NCBI GenBank assembly: GCA_001770935.1
Contig: MESI01000001.1
Span: forward strand, 1-64,000
Reading direction: 5' to 3'
Source of the DNA: Burkholderiales bacterium RIFCSPLOWO2_12_FULL_61_40
GTDB lineage: Bacteria; Pseudomonadota; Gammaproteobacteria; Burkholderiales; Burkholderiaceae_C
Length of the DNA stretch: 64,000 nt
Numbering within the stretch: the stretch's first letter is position 1; each line of letters opens with the position of its first letter. The translations under genes were made by a program, and so were the position numbers. A model generated the notes under the pieces. It was not told the DNA's origin. It saw only the letters and a program-made list of their open reading frames with translations, and did not search any database. This document shows, in pieces, positions 1 to 8,803 of this stretch.

Positions 1-541
1 TGTAGGGGGTTTTGTGCAGGGCCAGCATGCGGGCCGAAGCCACGGTTTTGGACCGGCAGTACCAGTGGCAGCTGTGCTGCATCAAGAACAGTTCGGCAGA
101 CAAGGTGAAGGCCTTGTTTTTTTGGCTCTGGCCCAGCCTGTTTTCTGCGGCATGGGCCAATCCACGCGCATGGATACTCAAAACCTTGCGCATGTCAAAA
201 GTGGCATTGGGGAACAGCTTGTCGGCATAGGGAATGGCCAAGGGGAGTTTGCTGACCCGCGCATCGGCCTCGTCCACCTTGGAAAATTCGAGGACAAAAC
301 GGTTGAATTGCTCGCACAGCGTGACCTCGGCCGTGTCCAGCATGCTCCAGATCTGGGCCCTGCGCTCCAGGTCACCCTCGCCCAAGGCGCGCAGGTAACC
401 ATCGGTCAGGCTTTCCATCAGTTTTTCAATTTGGTACTGGGCGAGGTAGCCGCCCAGCAGGGCAATACGCCGCTTTTGCTCGCGCGATTTGATCAGGTAA
501 GCGCCAAAGGCCATCAGTGCCAGCAGGGTGAACAGGTTCAT
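1..541 (-). CDS. Conserved hypothetical protein, one N-terminal membrane segment (C-terminus cut by window edge)
   Basis: The minus-strand reading frame opens with ATG at 541 and runs without a stop to base 1, so about 180 residues are visible and the C-terminus is missing. The N-terminus (MNLFTLLALMAFGAYLI, residues 1-17) is a single hydrophobic segment followed by the basic stretch KSREQKRR, which suggests an inner-membrane anchor with a cytoplasmic body. The rest is a soluble, mostly helical-looking domain without motifs I recognise. It begins 41 bases after the stop of the diguanylate cyclase gene and may be cotranscribed with it. I do not recognise the family and assign no function. The existence of the gene is well supported by the long open frame and typical codon use; the exact start is less certain because no strong ribosome binding site is visible. 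Confidence 0.7.
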   Translation of the reverse strand, partial: MNLFTLLALMAFGAYLIKSREQKRRIALLGGYLAQYQIEKLMESLTDGYLRALGEGDLERRAQIWSMLDTAEVTLCEQFNRFVLEFSKVDEADARVSKLPLAIPYADKLFPNATFDMRKVLSIHARGLAHAAENRLGQSQKNKAFTLSAELFLMQHSCHWYCRSKTVASARMLALHKTPY

Positions 542-582
542 GGGTTCAAAGATTCGGGGTACGGTGTCAGGAGAAGACCGGG

Positions 583-2286
583 CTAGAGTGTAGTGGTCCA
601 AAAACAAACCGTATTGCGGCCCGCCTCTTTGGCCTTGTACATGGCCACATCGGCCCACTTCAGCAGGTCGTCCGCTCGGACCTCCTGGTTGGAAAACAGG
701 GCCACGCCAATGCTGACCGTGCAATGGTGTTCGACAACGGTATCGGCCTTGCCTTCGTTTTGAAGTGCCAGCGCATAGGGCTGTGACAGCGCGGTACGGA
801 TGTTCTGTGCCACGGCATGGGCCTGTGCGGTGGCCTCGGCCACGTCCGGGTCCAGGTGGCCCAACATCACCACAAATTCATCGCCGCCAAAACGCGCCAC
901 CGTGTCCATTTCACGCACGCAAGCCTGCAGACGCTGGGCCACCTCCACCAGCAGCAAATCCCCCACTTCATGCCCATGGACATCGTTGAGCGGCTTGAAG
1001 TTGTCCAGGTCCAGAAACATCAGCGCGCCAAAGTAGGCGCTGCGTTTGCTGGCCGCCATGGCCTGGCGCAGGCGGTCGTTGAGCAGGCGGCGGTTGGGCA
1101 GTTGGGTCAGCGCATCGTGGAACGCCAGGTTCTTGATCTCGTCTTCGGCCTGTTTGCGCAGCGTGATATCGGTCAGGGCGGCAACGTAGTTGGTGACCTC
1201 CCCCGACGCATCTTTCACCGAGGTGATCATCAGCCATTCGGGATACAACTCGCCGCTTTTGCGCCGGTTCCAGATCTCGCCCTGCCAGCGTCCGCTGCGC
1301 TGGAGGCTGTCCGCCATGGCGGCATAAAAGGCGGCATCCTGCTTGCCCGACTTGAACATGCGCGGATTTTGCCCCACCGCTTCTTCGGCACTGTAGCCCG
1401 TGATGGCGGAAAAAGCCCGGTTGACGCTCAGGATGTTGCGCTGGGCATCGGTCACAAACATGCCTTCTTGCGACTCAAAAGCCGTTGCGGCGATACGCTG
1501 CTGCAGGTCGGCGCGCTTGCGTTCGGTGATGTCGATGTAGGTGCTGACAAAACCACCCTCGGGCAGCGGCATGCCGCGAATTTCCAGCACCACCCCGTTG
1601 GGACGGACACGCTCGAACTTGTGCGGTCGAAACTCGCGTGCACGGGCCACGATGGCCGCTATTTGCCGCTCCGGGTCGCCGGGGCCGTAGTCGCCGCGCT
1701 GCGCGTTGTAGCGAATAAAGTCTTCAAAAGACAGATGGGGGTTCTGCAGCAGCGCTTCTGGGATGTCCAGCAACTGCTGGAACTGCTGGTTGTAGGTCAC
1801 CATGCGCAGGTCGGCATCCACCACGGAGACGGCGCCGGGAAAATTCTCAATGATGGCGCGCAGCATGTCGTTTTGCCGCAGCAACTGCTCCTGCATGCGC
1901 TTGCGTTCGGTGATGTCGCGCCAAACGCAATAAATCACCGGCCGGGAATTCAGTTGAATGGCGGAGAGCGTGACCTCGGCAACAAAGTTGGTCCCGTCGG
2001 CCCGTGTGTGTATCCATTCAAACCGGTGCAGGCCCTGCGCCTTGGCCAGCGCCATCATGCGCTCGGCCTTGGCATAGGAGTCTTCACCGTCGGCTTGCAC
2101 TGCGGGTGAAAGCTGGGAGGGGTGCACGTTCAGAAACTCTGCGCGGCTGGTGAACCCCAGGGTTTTGACCGCCGCTTCATTGCATTCCACAAACCGGTTG
2201 CCATCAATGATCCAGGTCGGATCGGGCGAAGACTCAAACAGCTGCTGGAAGCAACGGGGGTCAGACAGAGAGTCGAATTGGGGCAT
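583..2286 (-). CDS. Diguanylate cyclase with three PAS domains
   Basis: A 567-residue protein predicted to make cyclic di-GMP from two GTP in response to a signal sensed by PAS domains. Three PAS/PAC units are recognisable at about residues 5-130, 137-260 and 265-390; each ends in the typical DITERK or DITLRK element. The GGDEF domain fills about 390-565 and has the intact active-site motif RFGGDEF. Five residues upstream lies REMD, matching the RxxD inhibitory I-site, so product feedback is likely. There is no EAL domain and no membrane segment, so the protein should be cytosolic. It is followed after 41 bases by the truncated hypothetical gene. The input signal cannot be read from the sequence. 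Confidence 0.9.
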   Translation of the reverse strand: MPQFDSLSDPRCFQQLFESSPDPTWIIDGNRFVECNEAAVKTLGFTSRAEFLNVHPSQLSPAVQADGEDSYAKAERMMALAKAQGLHRFEWIHTRADGTNFVAEVTLSAIQLNSRPVIYCVWRDITERKRMQEQLLRQNDMLRAIIENFPGAVSVVDADLRMVTYNQQFQQLLDIPEALLQNPHLSFEDFIRYNAQRGDYGPGDPERQIAAIVARAREFRPHKFERVRPNGVVLEIRGMPLPEGGFVSTYIDITERKRADLQQRIAATAFESQEGMFVTDAQRNILSVNRAFSAITGYSAEEAVGQNPRMFKSGKQDAAFYAAMADSLQRSGRWQGEIWNRRKSGELYPEWLMITSVKDASGEVTNYVAALTDITLRKQAEDEIKNLAFHDALTQLPNRRLLNDRLRQAMAASKRSAYFGALMFLDLDNFKPLNDVHGHEVGDLLLVEVAQRLQACVREMDTVARFGGDEFVVMLGHLDPDVAEATAQAHAVAQNIRTALSQPYALALQNEGKADTVVEHHCTVSIGVALFSNQEVRADDLLKWADVAMYKAKEAGRNTVCFWTTTL

Positions 2287-2382
2287 TCACGCACCTTGTG
2301 GCATTGCCAGCATGATGCCACCGCAGCGGTCGTTGCGCAATTGCCGTAAGCCTCGGCCACCAGACCAAAACAGGCGCTGTTT

Positions 2383-4899
2383 TCAGCCCAATGGCGCCAG
2401 CAAGGCGTTGATGTCGTCCACGCTGAATTTGATAGCCGCCGCGCCGTCGACGCCCAGCACGCCCTCGGTCAGCGCCTGTTTGCGCGCCTGCAGCTCCAGC
2501 ATGCGCTCTTCAATACTGCCCTGGACCACAAGCTGGTAGACCAACACCGGCTGGTCCTGCCCGATGCGGTGCGCGCGCGCCGTGGCCTGCGCCTGCACGG
2601 CAGGGTTCCACCAGGGGTCCAGGTGGATGACAGTGTCGGCGGCGGTCAAATTCAAACCCACGCCACCGGCCTTCAGGCTGATGAGCAACACCGGCACCTG
2701 CTGGCTTTGGAACTGCTGCACCACGGCGCCGCGCTGCTGCGGCCGGATTTGGCCGGTGAGGCTGGCAAAGGGCAGATGCAGCGCCTCCAGCTGGCGTGCC
2801 ACCAGCGCCAGCATTTCGGTGAACTGGGAGAACACCAGCACCCGCCTGCCCTCTTCCACCAGCACGGGCAAGGTGTCGCCCAGCCACTCCAGCTTGGCGC
2901 GTTCCATGGGCTGGGGCGCTTTTTGGAACGTTTGGGGGCCTTTGAGCAAATAGGGGTCGCAGCAGACCTGGCGCAGCTTGAGCAAGGCGTCCAGAATGCT
3001 GATCTGCCCCCCAGGGAAGCCCTGGCGCTGGAGCACGCGGCGCACCTGCACATCGGCTGCGGCGCGCACGCCTTCGTACAGCTCGCGCTGCTGGCCTTGC
3101 AGTTGCACCCGCACGGTGGCTTCGGTCTTGGGCGGCAGTTCGGTGGCCACGTCCACCTTGCGCCGGCGCAGGATGAAGGGGCGCACGCGCTGGGCCAGCA
3201 GTTGGGCGCGCAGGGTTTCCCCGTTCTCTTCAATGGGCTTGCGCCAGGTACGGGCAAAGCTGCGCGCATCGCCCAGGAAACCGGGCATCAGGAAATCGAA
3301 CTGGGCCCACAACTCACCCAGGTGGTTTTCCAGCGGCGTGCCGGTCAGGCACAGGTGGTGCCGCGCGTGGATGCGGCGCAGGGCGCGCGCGCTTCGGCCC
3401 GCGGCGTTTTTCACCATCTGGGCTTCGTCCAATATGAGCAGGTGAAAGGCTTGTGCGGCCAGCGCGTCGATGTCGCGCCACAGCAGCGGGTAGGTGGTGA
3501 GCACCAGGTCGTGCCCGGCCATGCGGGCAAAGTCCGCCTCGCGCGCGGGGCCGTGCAGGGTGAGCACACGCAGGGTGGGCGCCATGCGGCTGGCTTCCTG
3601 CTGCCAATTGAAAATCAGCGAGGTGGGCAAGACCACCAGCGCGGGCAAGTCCAGCCGCCCGGCCTGCTTTTCCAGCAGCACATGGGCCAGGGCCTGCGCG
3701 GTTTTGCCCAGGCCCATGTCGTCGGCCAGAATGCCGCCCAGGTGCTGCGCCCGCAGGTACTGCAGCCAGGCCAGGCCCTGCAGCTGGTAGGGGCGCAACT
3801 GCACACCCAGCCCCTGCGGCGCCGCCACGCTCTGCGGTGCGCCGACGGTTTGCAGGCGCTGCGCCAGGCTGCGCAGGCCCAGGTCGCCCTGCAGTTGCCA
3901 TTGCTGGTGCAGTCCCACGCGCTGGCTGTCCAGCAGACCACAGCGCAAGGCGTCCAGGCGCTGGGCGTCCCAGGCGCTCAGGAGCAAGGGGCCTGCCGGG
4001 TCTTGGGCACGGCGCGGGTCGGTCAGCAAATCCAGCATGGCGCCCACAATGGCTTTGAGCGGCGCGGCGGTGGCCTCGATGCGTTTGCCGCCGGGGGCCC
4101 GCAGCAAGATGACCGCCATATCGTCGATCTGGGCGATCAACTGGGCACTGAGCCAGCGCGCGTCCCGGCGCAGCAAATCGGCCAGCATGGGCGCCAGGTC
4201 CAAGGTCTGGCCATCCACCTCAATGCCCAGGCTCAACAGCCAGGCGCCCTCGCGGGCCGGCAGATGCAGCTTGTCGATGCCCCGCTGCCGTGCTGGCAAA
4301 GGGCCGTCCAGCGCCTTGCCGACCATCTCGCCGGTGTCGGGGTCCACGATGAGCCGCCAGGCTTGCACCGGCACACTTTCATGGGCGAAGCCGGGCTTGA
4401 CCACCACGGCCCAGCCCTGGGCCTGCAGGCGCGGCACCTGTTCGGCCCAGAAGTCACCAAAAAACGCCTCTTGCGCCAGCGTCCACACGTCTTGCAAATG
4501 CGGTGCGCTCTGCGCGTGGCGCCACTGGAAGGCGTCCTGCGGCACCGGGCACAGGCCCAGCTCCCAGACCAGGTCCAGGGCGTCAGCCTCGGCGGCCAGG
4601 TCGCGCTGCATGTGCACCACGCGCCCGTCCAGGTCAATGAGCTCCTGCACGGGCGGCGGCCGGCTGTTGAGCACCGAGCTGGGCGCCGGGGTGTGCCACA
4701 GCGCGCCGGTGTCGGTGTGGTACGTCCAGTCCAACTGGGCCAAAGTCACACTGTCGCCGCGCGGACCCAGCTTGCCAAAGGGCTTGAGCCCCAGCAGGCC
4801 CTCGCCCCGGCCCAGGGTTTGCAGCGTCAAACGCGGGCGCAACCGCCCCGGCACGGTGGGAACGCCTGTGGAGCCGTCAGGATCGCAGTCAGAGAACAT
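2383..4899 (-). CDS. SNF2/HepA-family DEAD/DEAH-box helicase
   Basis: An 838-residue Snf2-type ATPase expected to translocate on double-stranded DNA or remodel protein-DNA complexes. The N-terminal third is not a domain I can name. The helicase core starts near residue 370 with LRPYQLQGLAWLQYL. Motif I is DDMGLGKTAQA (about 395), motif II is LILDEAQMVKN (about 490) and motif III is LTGTPLENHLGELW. The C-terminal RecA lobe has VFSQFTEML, LKAGGVGLNLT and the arginine-finger region AHRIGQDQPVLVYQLV (about 780), so all core motifs are present. The start is taken at ATG 4899, seven bases downstream of a GATAAT element; GTG codons slightly further in are possible alternative starts. It may act in repair or transcription recycling, as RapA and related proteins do, but this is not shown by context. 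Confidence 0.88.
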   Translation of the reverse strand: MFSDCDPDGSTGVPTVPGRLRPRLTLQTLGRGEGLLGLKPFGKLGPRGDSVTLAQLDWTYHTDTGALWHTPAPSSVLNSRPPPVQELIDLDGRVVHMQRDLAAEADALDLVWELGLCPVPQDAFQWRHAQSAPHLQDVWTLAQEAFFGDFWAEQVPRLQAQGWAVVVKPGFAHESVPVQAWRLIVDPDTGEMVGKALDGPLPARQRGIDKLHLPAREGAWLLSLGIEVDGQTLDLAPMLADLLRRDARWLSAQLIAQIDDMAVILLRAPGGKRIEATAAPLKAIVGAMLDLLTDPRRAQDPAGPLLLSAWDAQRLDALRCGLLDSQRVGLHQQWQLQGDLGLRSLAQRLQTVGAPQSVAAPQGLGVQLRPYQLQGLAWLQYLRAQHLGGILADDMGLGKTAQALAHVLLEKQAGRLDLPALVVLPTSLIFNWQQEASRMAPTLRVLTLHGPAREADFARMAGHDLVLTTYPLLWRDIDALAAQAFHLLILDEAQMVKNAAGRSARALRRIHARHHLCLTGTPLENHLGELWAQFDFLMPGFLGDARSFARTWRKPIEENGETLRAQLLAQRVRPFILRRRKVDVATELPPKTEATVRVQLQGQQRELYEGVRAAADVQVRRVLQRQGFPGGQISILDALLKLRQVCCDPYLLKGPQTFQKAPQPMERAKLEWLGDTLPVLVEEGRRVLVFSQFTEMLALVARQLEALHLPFASLTGQIRPQQRGAVVQQFQSQQVPVLLISLKAGGVGLNLTAADTVIHLDPWWNPAVQAQATARAHRIGQDQPVLVYQLVVQGSIEERMLELQARKQALTEGVLGVDGAAAIKFSVDDINALLAPLG

Positions 4900-4906
4900 G
4901 GCCGCG

Positions 4907-4912
4907 ATTATC
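4907..4912 (-). promoter_or_regulatory. Putative -10 element for a leaderless transcript of the SNF2 helicase
   Basis: On the minus strand GATAAT (five of six matches to TATAAT) lies 7 nt before the ATG at 4899. A start site about 7 nt downstream of a -10 box would fall on the start codon. No Shine-Dalgarno sequence is visible. The same arrangement recurs upstream of selO, rlhA, map and dapC in this window. Confidence 0.45.
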
Positions 4913-4944
4913 GTGCCCGTGCCGGTGGTGGTTCAAAACCGCAT

Positions 4945-4990
4945 TTGCTATGAATAACATAGCTACTCACGCACTGTTTATGCGGACAGA
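4945..4990 (+). repeat. Palindromic interspersed repeat, copy A (partial)
   Basis: The stem TTGCTATG...CATAGCT and the following TACTCACGCA match the head of the repeat family found at five other sites in this window (near 15.3, 30.6, 35.0, 41.4 and 43.8 kb). The tail is poorly conserved and merges into the 54-bp direct repeat that marks the island edge. It lies between the SNF2 helicase gene and the accessory island. Confidence 0.55.
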
Positions 4991-5024
4991 GCGGTGGAAT
5001 AGCCGTACAAACGTTCGGGCGCTG
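4971..5024. repeat. Left direct repeat of the accessory island, with remnant of an HD-GYP-like gene 3' end
   Basis: These 54 bases match 9369-9422 at 42 of 54 positions in the same orientation, with an uninterrupted 14-base identical core GAATAGCCGTACAA (4997-5010 and 9395-9408). Read on the minus strand (5022 to 4978) they encode APERLYGYSTALSA and a stop, against APERLYGYSAAPPA and a stop at the intact right end. Upstream of the alanine codon the similarity ends, so this is only the last 14 codons of a homologous gene. A displaced gene 3' end at the far side of inserted DNA is the classic footprint of site-specific integration into a gene end. However, 22 percent divergence is high for attL/attR and no integrase is present. 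Confidence 0.7.
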
Positions 5025-5531
5025 CATATTCCGGTGTGACTGATCACCTGTTCCGGAACTCATTGACCATCCAACTTCAATATTCCGGTAGGGCCCTACT
5101 TGATGGTTGCCAACTTCGGATTGGGCTGTCGACTGCACTGGGCCAGTTGCAGTCTTAGGCGAGTGGCAGGTATCTGGCGCTTGAAACATGAATGCGGGTT
5201 GGCCGTAGACCGGTTGTTCCCCGATGTCGGTTCAAGCCCGTAGCGGATGGCCACACGCATGCACTGGAGTGTCTGCAATGTGCAGTCGGATTTATCATTG
5301 CGATCTCGGGAAAGATGTATGTAAACAAGAGCGCAAAATCACTGATGTGCTATGTTGGGTTTGTTTTACATTGAACAATTTAATGATTGGCCGGGTCAAA
5401 AAAATTCATCTGCTGGTAACGAGTATCGCTTCGTGAGTGCGCGACAATTCTAGGAATAGGCGAGCGCATGTCCCATCACTATCGCGCTAGACCCGCGCAA
5501 CTGTAGACAGCGTCGTTAAGTGAGACATCCA

Positions 5532-7664
5532 ATGCTAAACATTATCTGGGGTTCGAACAAAGACAAGCCTGAGGCCGCTAAGGCCTTGGCGAGGCTATTG
5601 TCGGCAGACGCTTTCCATGCGAACGGCTACCTCTACATCGGCTATCCCATTATGGGTTCTCCGATTGGGCCTGTGAAATTCGATGCTTTGCTTCTAAGCA
5701 GGCAGTACGGACTAATCGCATTCGACCTAGTTGAGGGACTTGAATTCGTAGGCTTCGAACAAAGACTGGACGATATTGCATCCATGCTGGAGGTAAAGCT
5801 GAAGCCTTACCCAGCCTTAAAGGAAGGACGTAAACTCAAATTTGAGATTCATACGTTTACGTTTGCACCCGCTAAAAAGGCCCTCCCCGATAGCGCGGAA
5901 CCTTACGTATTGACTAACCGGGACAACCTGCTTGCGTCGGTGGAGAGCTGCCTAGGTCTTTCGGAGGTTCTCTTTACCAATCTTTTAGCTGCCATTCAGG
6001 TGGTGACATCGATTCGCTCAGGCAAACTCAAGCGAGAGCCTAAAAATGCAGCCTCTCGGGGGGCTCGTCTAAAAAGGGTTGAAGAATCCATAGCGAACCT
6101 TGATCAGCATCAGTCACGAGCCGTCATTGAGACAGTTGAGGGGGTACAGCGGATAAGAGGTCTTGCTGGCTCTGGGAAGACCATTGTTCTCGCATTGAAG
6201 GTCGCATATCTCCATTCGCAAAATCCTGACTGGAAAATTGCGGTTACCTTCAACACGCGGTCATTAAAGGACCAGTTCAAGCGACTTATCAACAGCTTCA
6301 CCATTGAGCAGACCAGCACCGAGCCGGACTGGGAAAGAATCGATATCCTTAATGCGTGGGGTGGGCCGGGTGACAAAGAACAAGACGGGATTTATCACAA
6401 GTTCTGTCGCGCGCATGGTATTGATTTCTTGGATTTCGGTGTTGCCAAGGGGCGTTTTGGATCAGGCGGTGCTTTCGGCGGAGCCGTGGCAGAGGCGTTG
6501 AAATTTTCCAGCACCATCAATCCACTGTACGACCTAATCCTCATTGACGAGGCACAGGATTTTCCGCCTGAGTTTCTCCGCCTGTGCCATCGATTCATCT
6601 CGGATCCTAAGCGTCTCGTATATGCCTATGACGAGTTGCAGTCGTTGACCGGAAACGCTGTGCTGCCGCCGGAGGAGCTTTTCGGCAGAGATGCCAGCGG
6701 GAAGCCAATTGTCGAGTTTGACTACTCGGAAAGTGCGATCCCCCGTCAGGACATCATTCTTGAAAAGTGCTATCGAAACCCGCGTCCAGTTTTGGCGGCC
6801 GCCCACGCCCTAGGGTTTGGAATCTATCGCACTGGTGGCCTAGTTCAGTTTTTTGATCAAAACGATCTGTGGACTGACGTCGGGTATGCAGTGTTGGAGG
6901 GGCAGTTGGAGTCCGGGCACGACGTCACTCTCGCTCGTACACCGGAAACGTCGCCATTGTTCCTTGAGGATCACTCTCCACTCGACGACCTTTTGAGCTT
7001 CGTCACATTTCCAGATGCCACAGCGCAGGCACAGTGGCTTTTCGAAAGTATCAAGAACGATATTGAATCAGAAGAACTCAGGCCTGAAGATATTGTTGTA
7101 ATTAATCCAGACCCGTTGAAGACGCAGGAAGCCGTTGGATTAGTGCGTAGACTACTCTTTGGCGCTGGTATAAATAGTGAGATTGCAGGCGTCAGCACCT
7201 CTCGCGACGTATTTAGTAAAGATGGTGCAGTTACATTCACGGGAATCTTTCGCGCGAAGGGGAATGAGGCTGGCATGGTCTATGTTCTTAATGCGCAGGA
7301 TTGCTACTCCGCATTCACCAAGTCTCAGCTCGCACTAATACGTAACCGACTCTTCACCGCCCTTACCCGCTCAAAAGGTTGGGTGAGGGTTCTAGGTGTA
7401 GGGCCGAGGATGGACGACTTGGCCTTAGAGTGGTCGCGGCTGAAGAGTCAGGATTACAAACTTAAGTTTAAGTATCCGACTGAAGAGGAGAAAAAACTCC
7501 TGCGTCTCATCAACATCGAGCCAACCGCTAAGCAGACGGCGCGCGAACGCAGGCTGCAACGGCAGCGTGACGAACTATTGCAGGCTATTCGTGACGGTGA
7601 TATCGACGTCAACCAGTTGCTTAGCGACTTCAGTTCTGCCAGCAAAGAAACGGGTAAAAAGTGA
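5532..7664 (+). CDS. Superfamily 1 (UvrD/Rep-like) DNA/RNA helicase of an accessory island
   Basis: A protein of about 710 residues with a complete SF1 helicase motor in its central and C-terminal parts. A Q-like motif LDQHQSRAV precedes motif I GLAGSGKTIV (lysine 216). Motif Ia is VTFNTRSL, motif II is LILIDEAQDF (first aspartate 339), motif III is YAYDELQSL and motif IV resembles EKCYRNPRPV. Motif V/VI regions are FRAKGNEAGMVYVLNA and RNRLFTALTRSKGWV. The first 150 residues contain a beta-rich stretch (FDALLLSRQYGLIAFDLVEG) placed like the core of a NERD or restriction-endonuclease fold but without a clear ExK. The tail is a charged helix (TARERRLQRQRDELLQAI). ATG 5532 is preferred over GTG 5520 because GTGAG lies at useful spacing before it. 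The gene overlaps the next one by 4 bases. AT-rich codon use and the flanking repeats indicate transfer. A defence role is inferred, not shown. Confidence 0.85.
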   Translation: MLNIIWGSNKDKPEAAKALARLLSADAFHANGYLYIGYPIMGSPIGPVKFDALLLSRQYGLIAFDLVEGLEFVGFEQRLDDIASMLEVKLKPYPALKEGRKLKFEIHTFTFAPAKKALPDSAEPYVLTNRDNLLASVESCLGLSEVLFTNLLAAIQVVTSIRSGKLKREPKNAASRGARLKRVEESIANLDQHQSRAVIETVEGVQRIRGLAGSGKTIVLALKVAYLHSQNPDWKIAVTFNTRSLKDQFKRLINSFTIEQTSTEPDWERIDILNAWGGPGDKEQDGIYHKFCRAHGIDFLDFGVAKGRFGSGGAFGGAVAEALKFSSTINPLYDLILIDEAQDFPPEFLRLCHRFISDPKRLVYAYDELQSLTGNAVLPPEELFGRDASGKPIVEFDYSESAIPRQDIILEKCYRNPRPVLAAAHALGFGIYRTGGLVQFFDQNDLWTDVGYAVLEGQLESGHDVTLARTPETSPLFLEDHSPLDDLLSFVTFPDATAQAQWLFESIKNDIESEELRPEDIVVINPDPLKTQEAVGLVRRLLFGAGINSEIAGVSTSRDVFSKDGAVTFTGIFRAKGNEAGMVYVLNAQDCYSAFTKSQLALIRNRLFTALTRSKGWVRVLGVGPRMDDLALEWSRLKSQDYKLKFKYPTEEEKKLLRLINIEPTAKQTARERRLQRQRDELLQAIRDGDIDVNQLLSDFSSASKETGKK

Positions 7665-8317
7665 ATTTCGATGACGTCAAGCTCCAGCTTGATACGGTTC
7701 TCGGACGAGCCATTGAAACCGGCGTGTCTGTCCAGCAGAACTTCCCAAAAGTTTCTCGTGATGGGGGGGGAATAACGTTGGGTACGATGGCAGGCTCCTC
7801 AATCGCGCTGAGGAATGTTGTCTACAAGGACATCTATACTGAAATCGAGTCCAATGAGCTATTCCACATCAAGCTGCCGGACGGTGGGCTTTTAATCTTC
7901 CAATACACGTTTCACACAGACGGCGTATTAAAGAAGCACCGGCTAGGTTTTTTTCCGTCACCTACGCTTCCCACCCTCGAAGAGGCGCCGGAACTTTACC
8001 GATACGATGAGCTTTACGGCGACATTCTTTCCAAGCAGATCGTGAGGTTTCCTATCAGGTTTGACTTCGATCCAAAAAATTATCGACCACGGTACCATCC
8101 GCACTCACATTTGACACTTGGGCAATTTGAGAATTGCCGTATTCCGGTTACGCACGCAGTGTCGCCAAATGGCTTCCTGCTATTTGTGCTCAGGAACTTT
8201 TACCATCAGCTATACATACGTCATACAAACGTCTTCGAGAAAAAAATCCCGTTGTGCATGACGGCCCTGTGCATCACAGCCAATGAAAGAGGCCTGCCTC
8301 ATTTCGGCTTCGCATAG
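7661..8317 (+). CDS. DUF2290-like protein coupled to the helicase
   Basis: A 218-residue soluble protein beginning with GTG at 7661, so that the start codon overlaps the helicase stop in a GTGA quadruplet. This strongly suggests coupled translation and a shared function. I tentatively place it in the DUF2290 family because of the region RYHPHSHLTLGQ followed by NCRIPVTHAVSP, about residues 147-173; this is recall, not a search result. It has no membrane segment, no nucleotide-binding motif and no nuclease motif that I can identify with confidence, although several histidines cluster in HPHSHL and RNFYHQLYIRH. A structural or sensor partner of the helicase is one possibility; an unrecognised enzyme is another. 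Confidence 0.75.
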   Translation: MNFDDVKLQLDTVLGRAIETGVSVQQNFPKVSRDGGGITLGTMAGSSIALRNVVYKDIYTEIESNELFHIKLPDGGLLIFQYTFHTDGVLKKHRLGFFPSPTLPTLEEAPELYRYDELYGDILSKQIVRFPIRFDFDPKNYRPRYHPHSHLTLGQFENCRIPVTHAVSPNGFLLFVLRNFYHQLYIRHTNVFEKKIPLCMTALCITANERGLPHFGFA

Positions 8318-8585
8318 CGCAGAAGGTGTGACGCAATTATTGTCGAACCACATGAAGTTTCCGGCGTTGGCATCAGCTTGTTGTCGATGACGGATGCCCA
8401 TTTTTGAAGATTAGTGTGCCTGCAAGCTGACATAGCGACCACGACTATCGCGATCTGCGAATGTCGGTTAACGGGCGCTTGATTCGAGGGACGCTAAGAC
8501 CGCAATGGGTCGGTTGCTGCTATCGCTTGGGGCCAATTGAGAGTAGTCGCCGATGACTGGTGTCGGGCATTCGGCTGGGCCACGC

Positions 8586-8795
8586 TCAATCCTTGAGGCT
8601 CACCCCCAGGGCGTCCAGCTTCTTTGCATACGAGTCCCTGCGTTTTGCGGCCTTTGCAGCTGCTTCGGCGGCCGCTTGGATTGCCTTGGGCCCCTTTTGC
8701 GCAGCAGCTTTGATCAATCCGAACTTGTGAGCAGCATCTGCCTGCGCCCGCTTGAAAGTGGCAATGAGTTCGGCATGGGCAACGGATGGATTCAC
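8586..8795 (-). CDS. Small alanine- and lysine-rich hypothetical protein
   Basis: The frame extends upstream to 8972, but that part overlaps the preceding gene out of frame and is not credible. GTG 8795 is the best start: AAGG lies just upstream and the preceding gene's stop is 8 bases away (GTG 8801 is an alternative). This gives 69 residues. The centre is a low-complexity amphipathic helix (AAAQKGPKAIQAAAEAAAKAAKRR), basic overall. It resembles small DNA-binding or coiled segments in composition only. It forms a two-gene unit with the 137-residue gene upstream. Function unknown. Confidence 0.45.
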   Translation of the reverse strand: MNPSVAHAELIATFKRAQADAAHKFGLIKAAAQKGPKAIQAAAEAAAKAAKRRDSYAKKLDALGVSLKD

Positions 8796-8803
8796 AGGCA
8801 CCC

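Noticed and set aside
14-586. Long plus-strand open frame of 190 codons at the window start
   Set aside because: It is antisense to the truncated membrane-anchored protein (541 to 1, minus), whose frame has a normal hydrophobic N-terminus and runs on past the edge. High-GC third positions create such antisense frames throughout.
8318-8585. Non-coding stretch between the DUF2290-like gene and the small minus-strand genes
   Set aside because: Looked for small genes, a terminator and repeat ends; short frames lack ribosome binding sites and no clear hairpin with T run was found.
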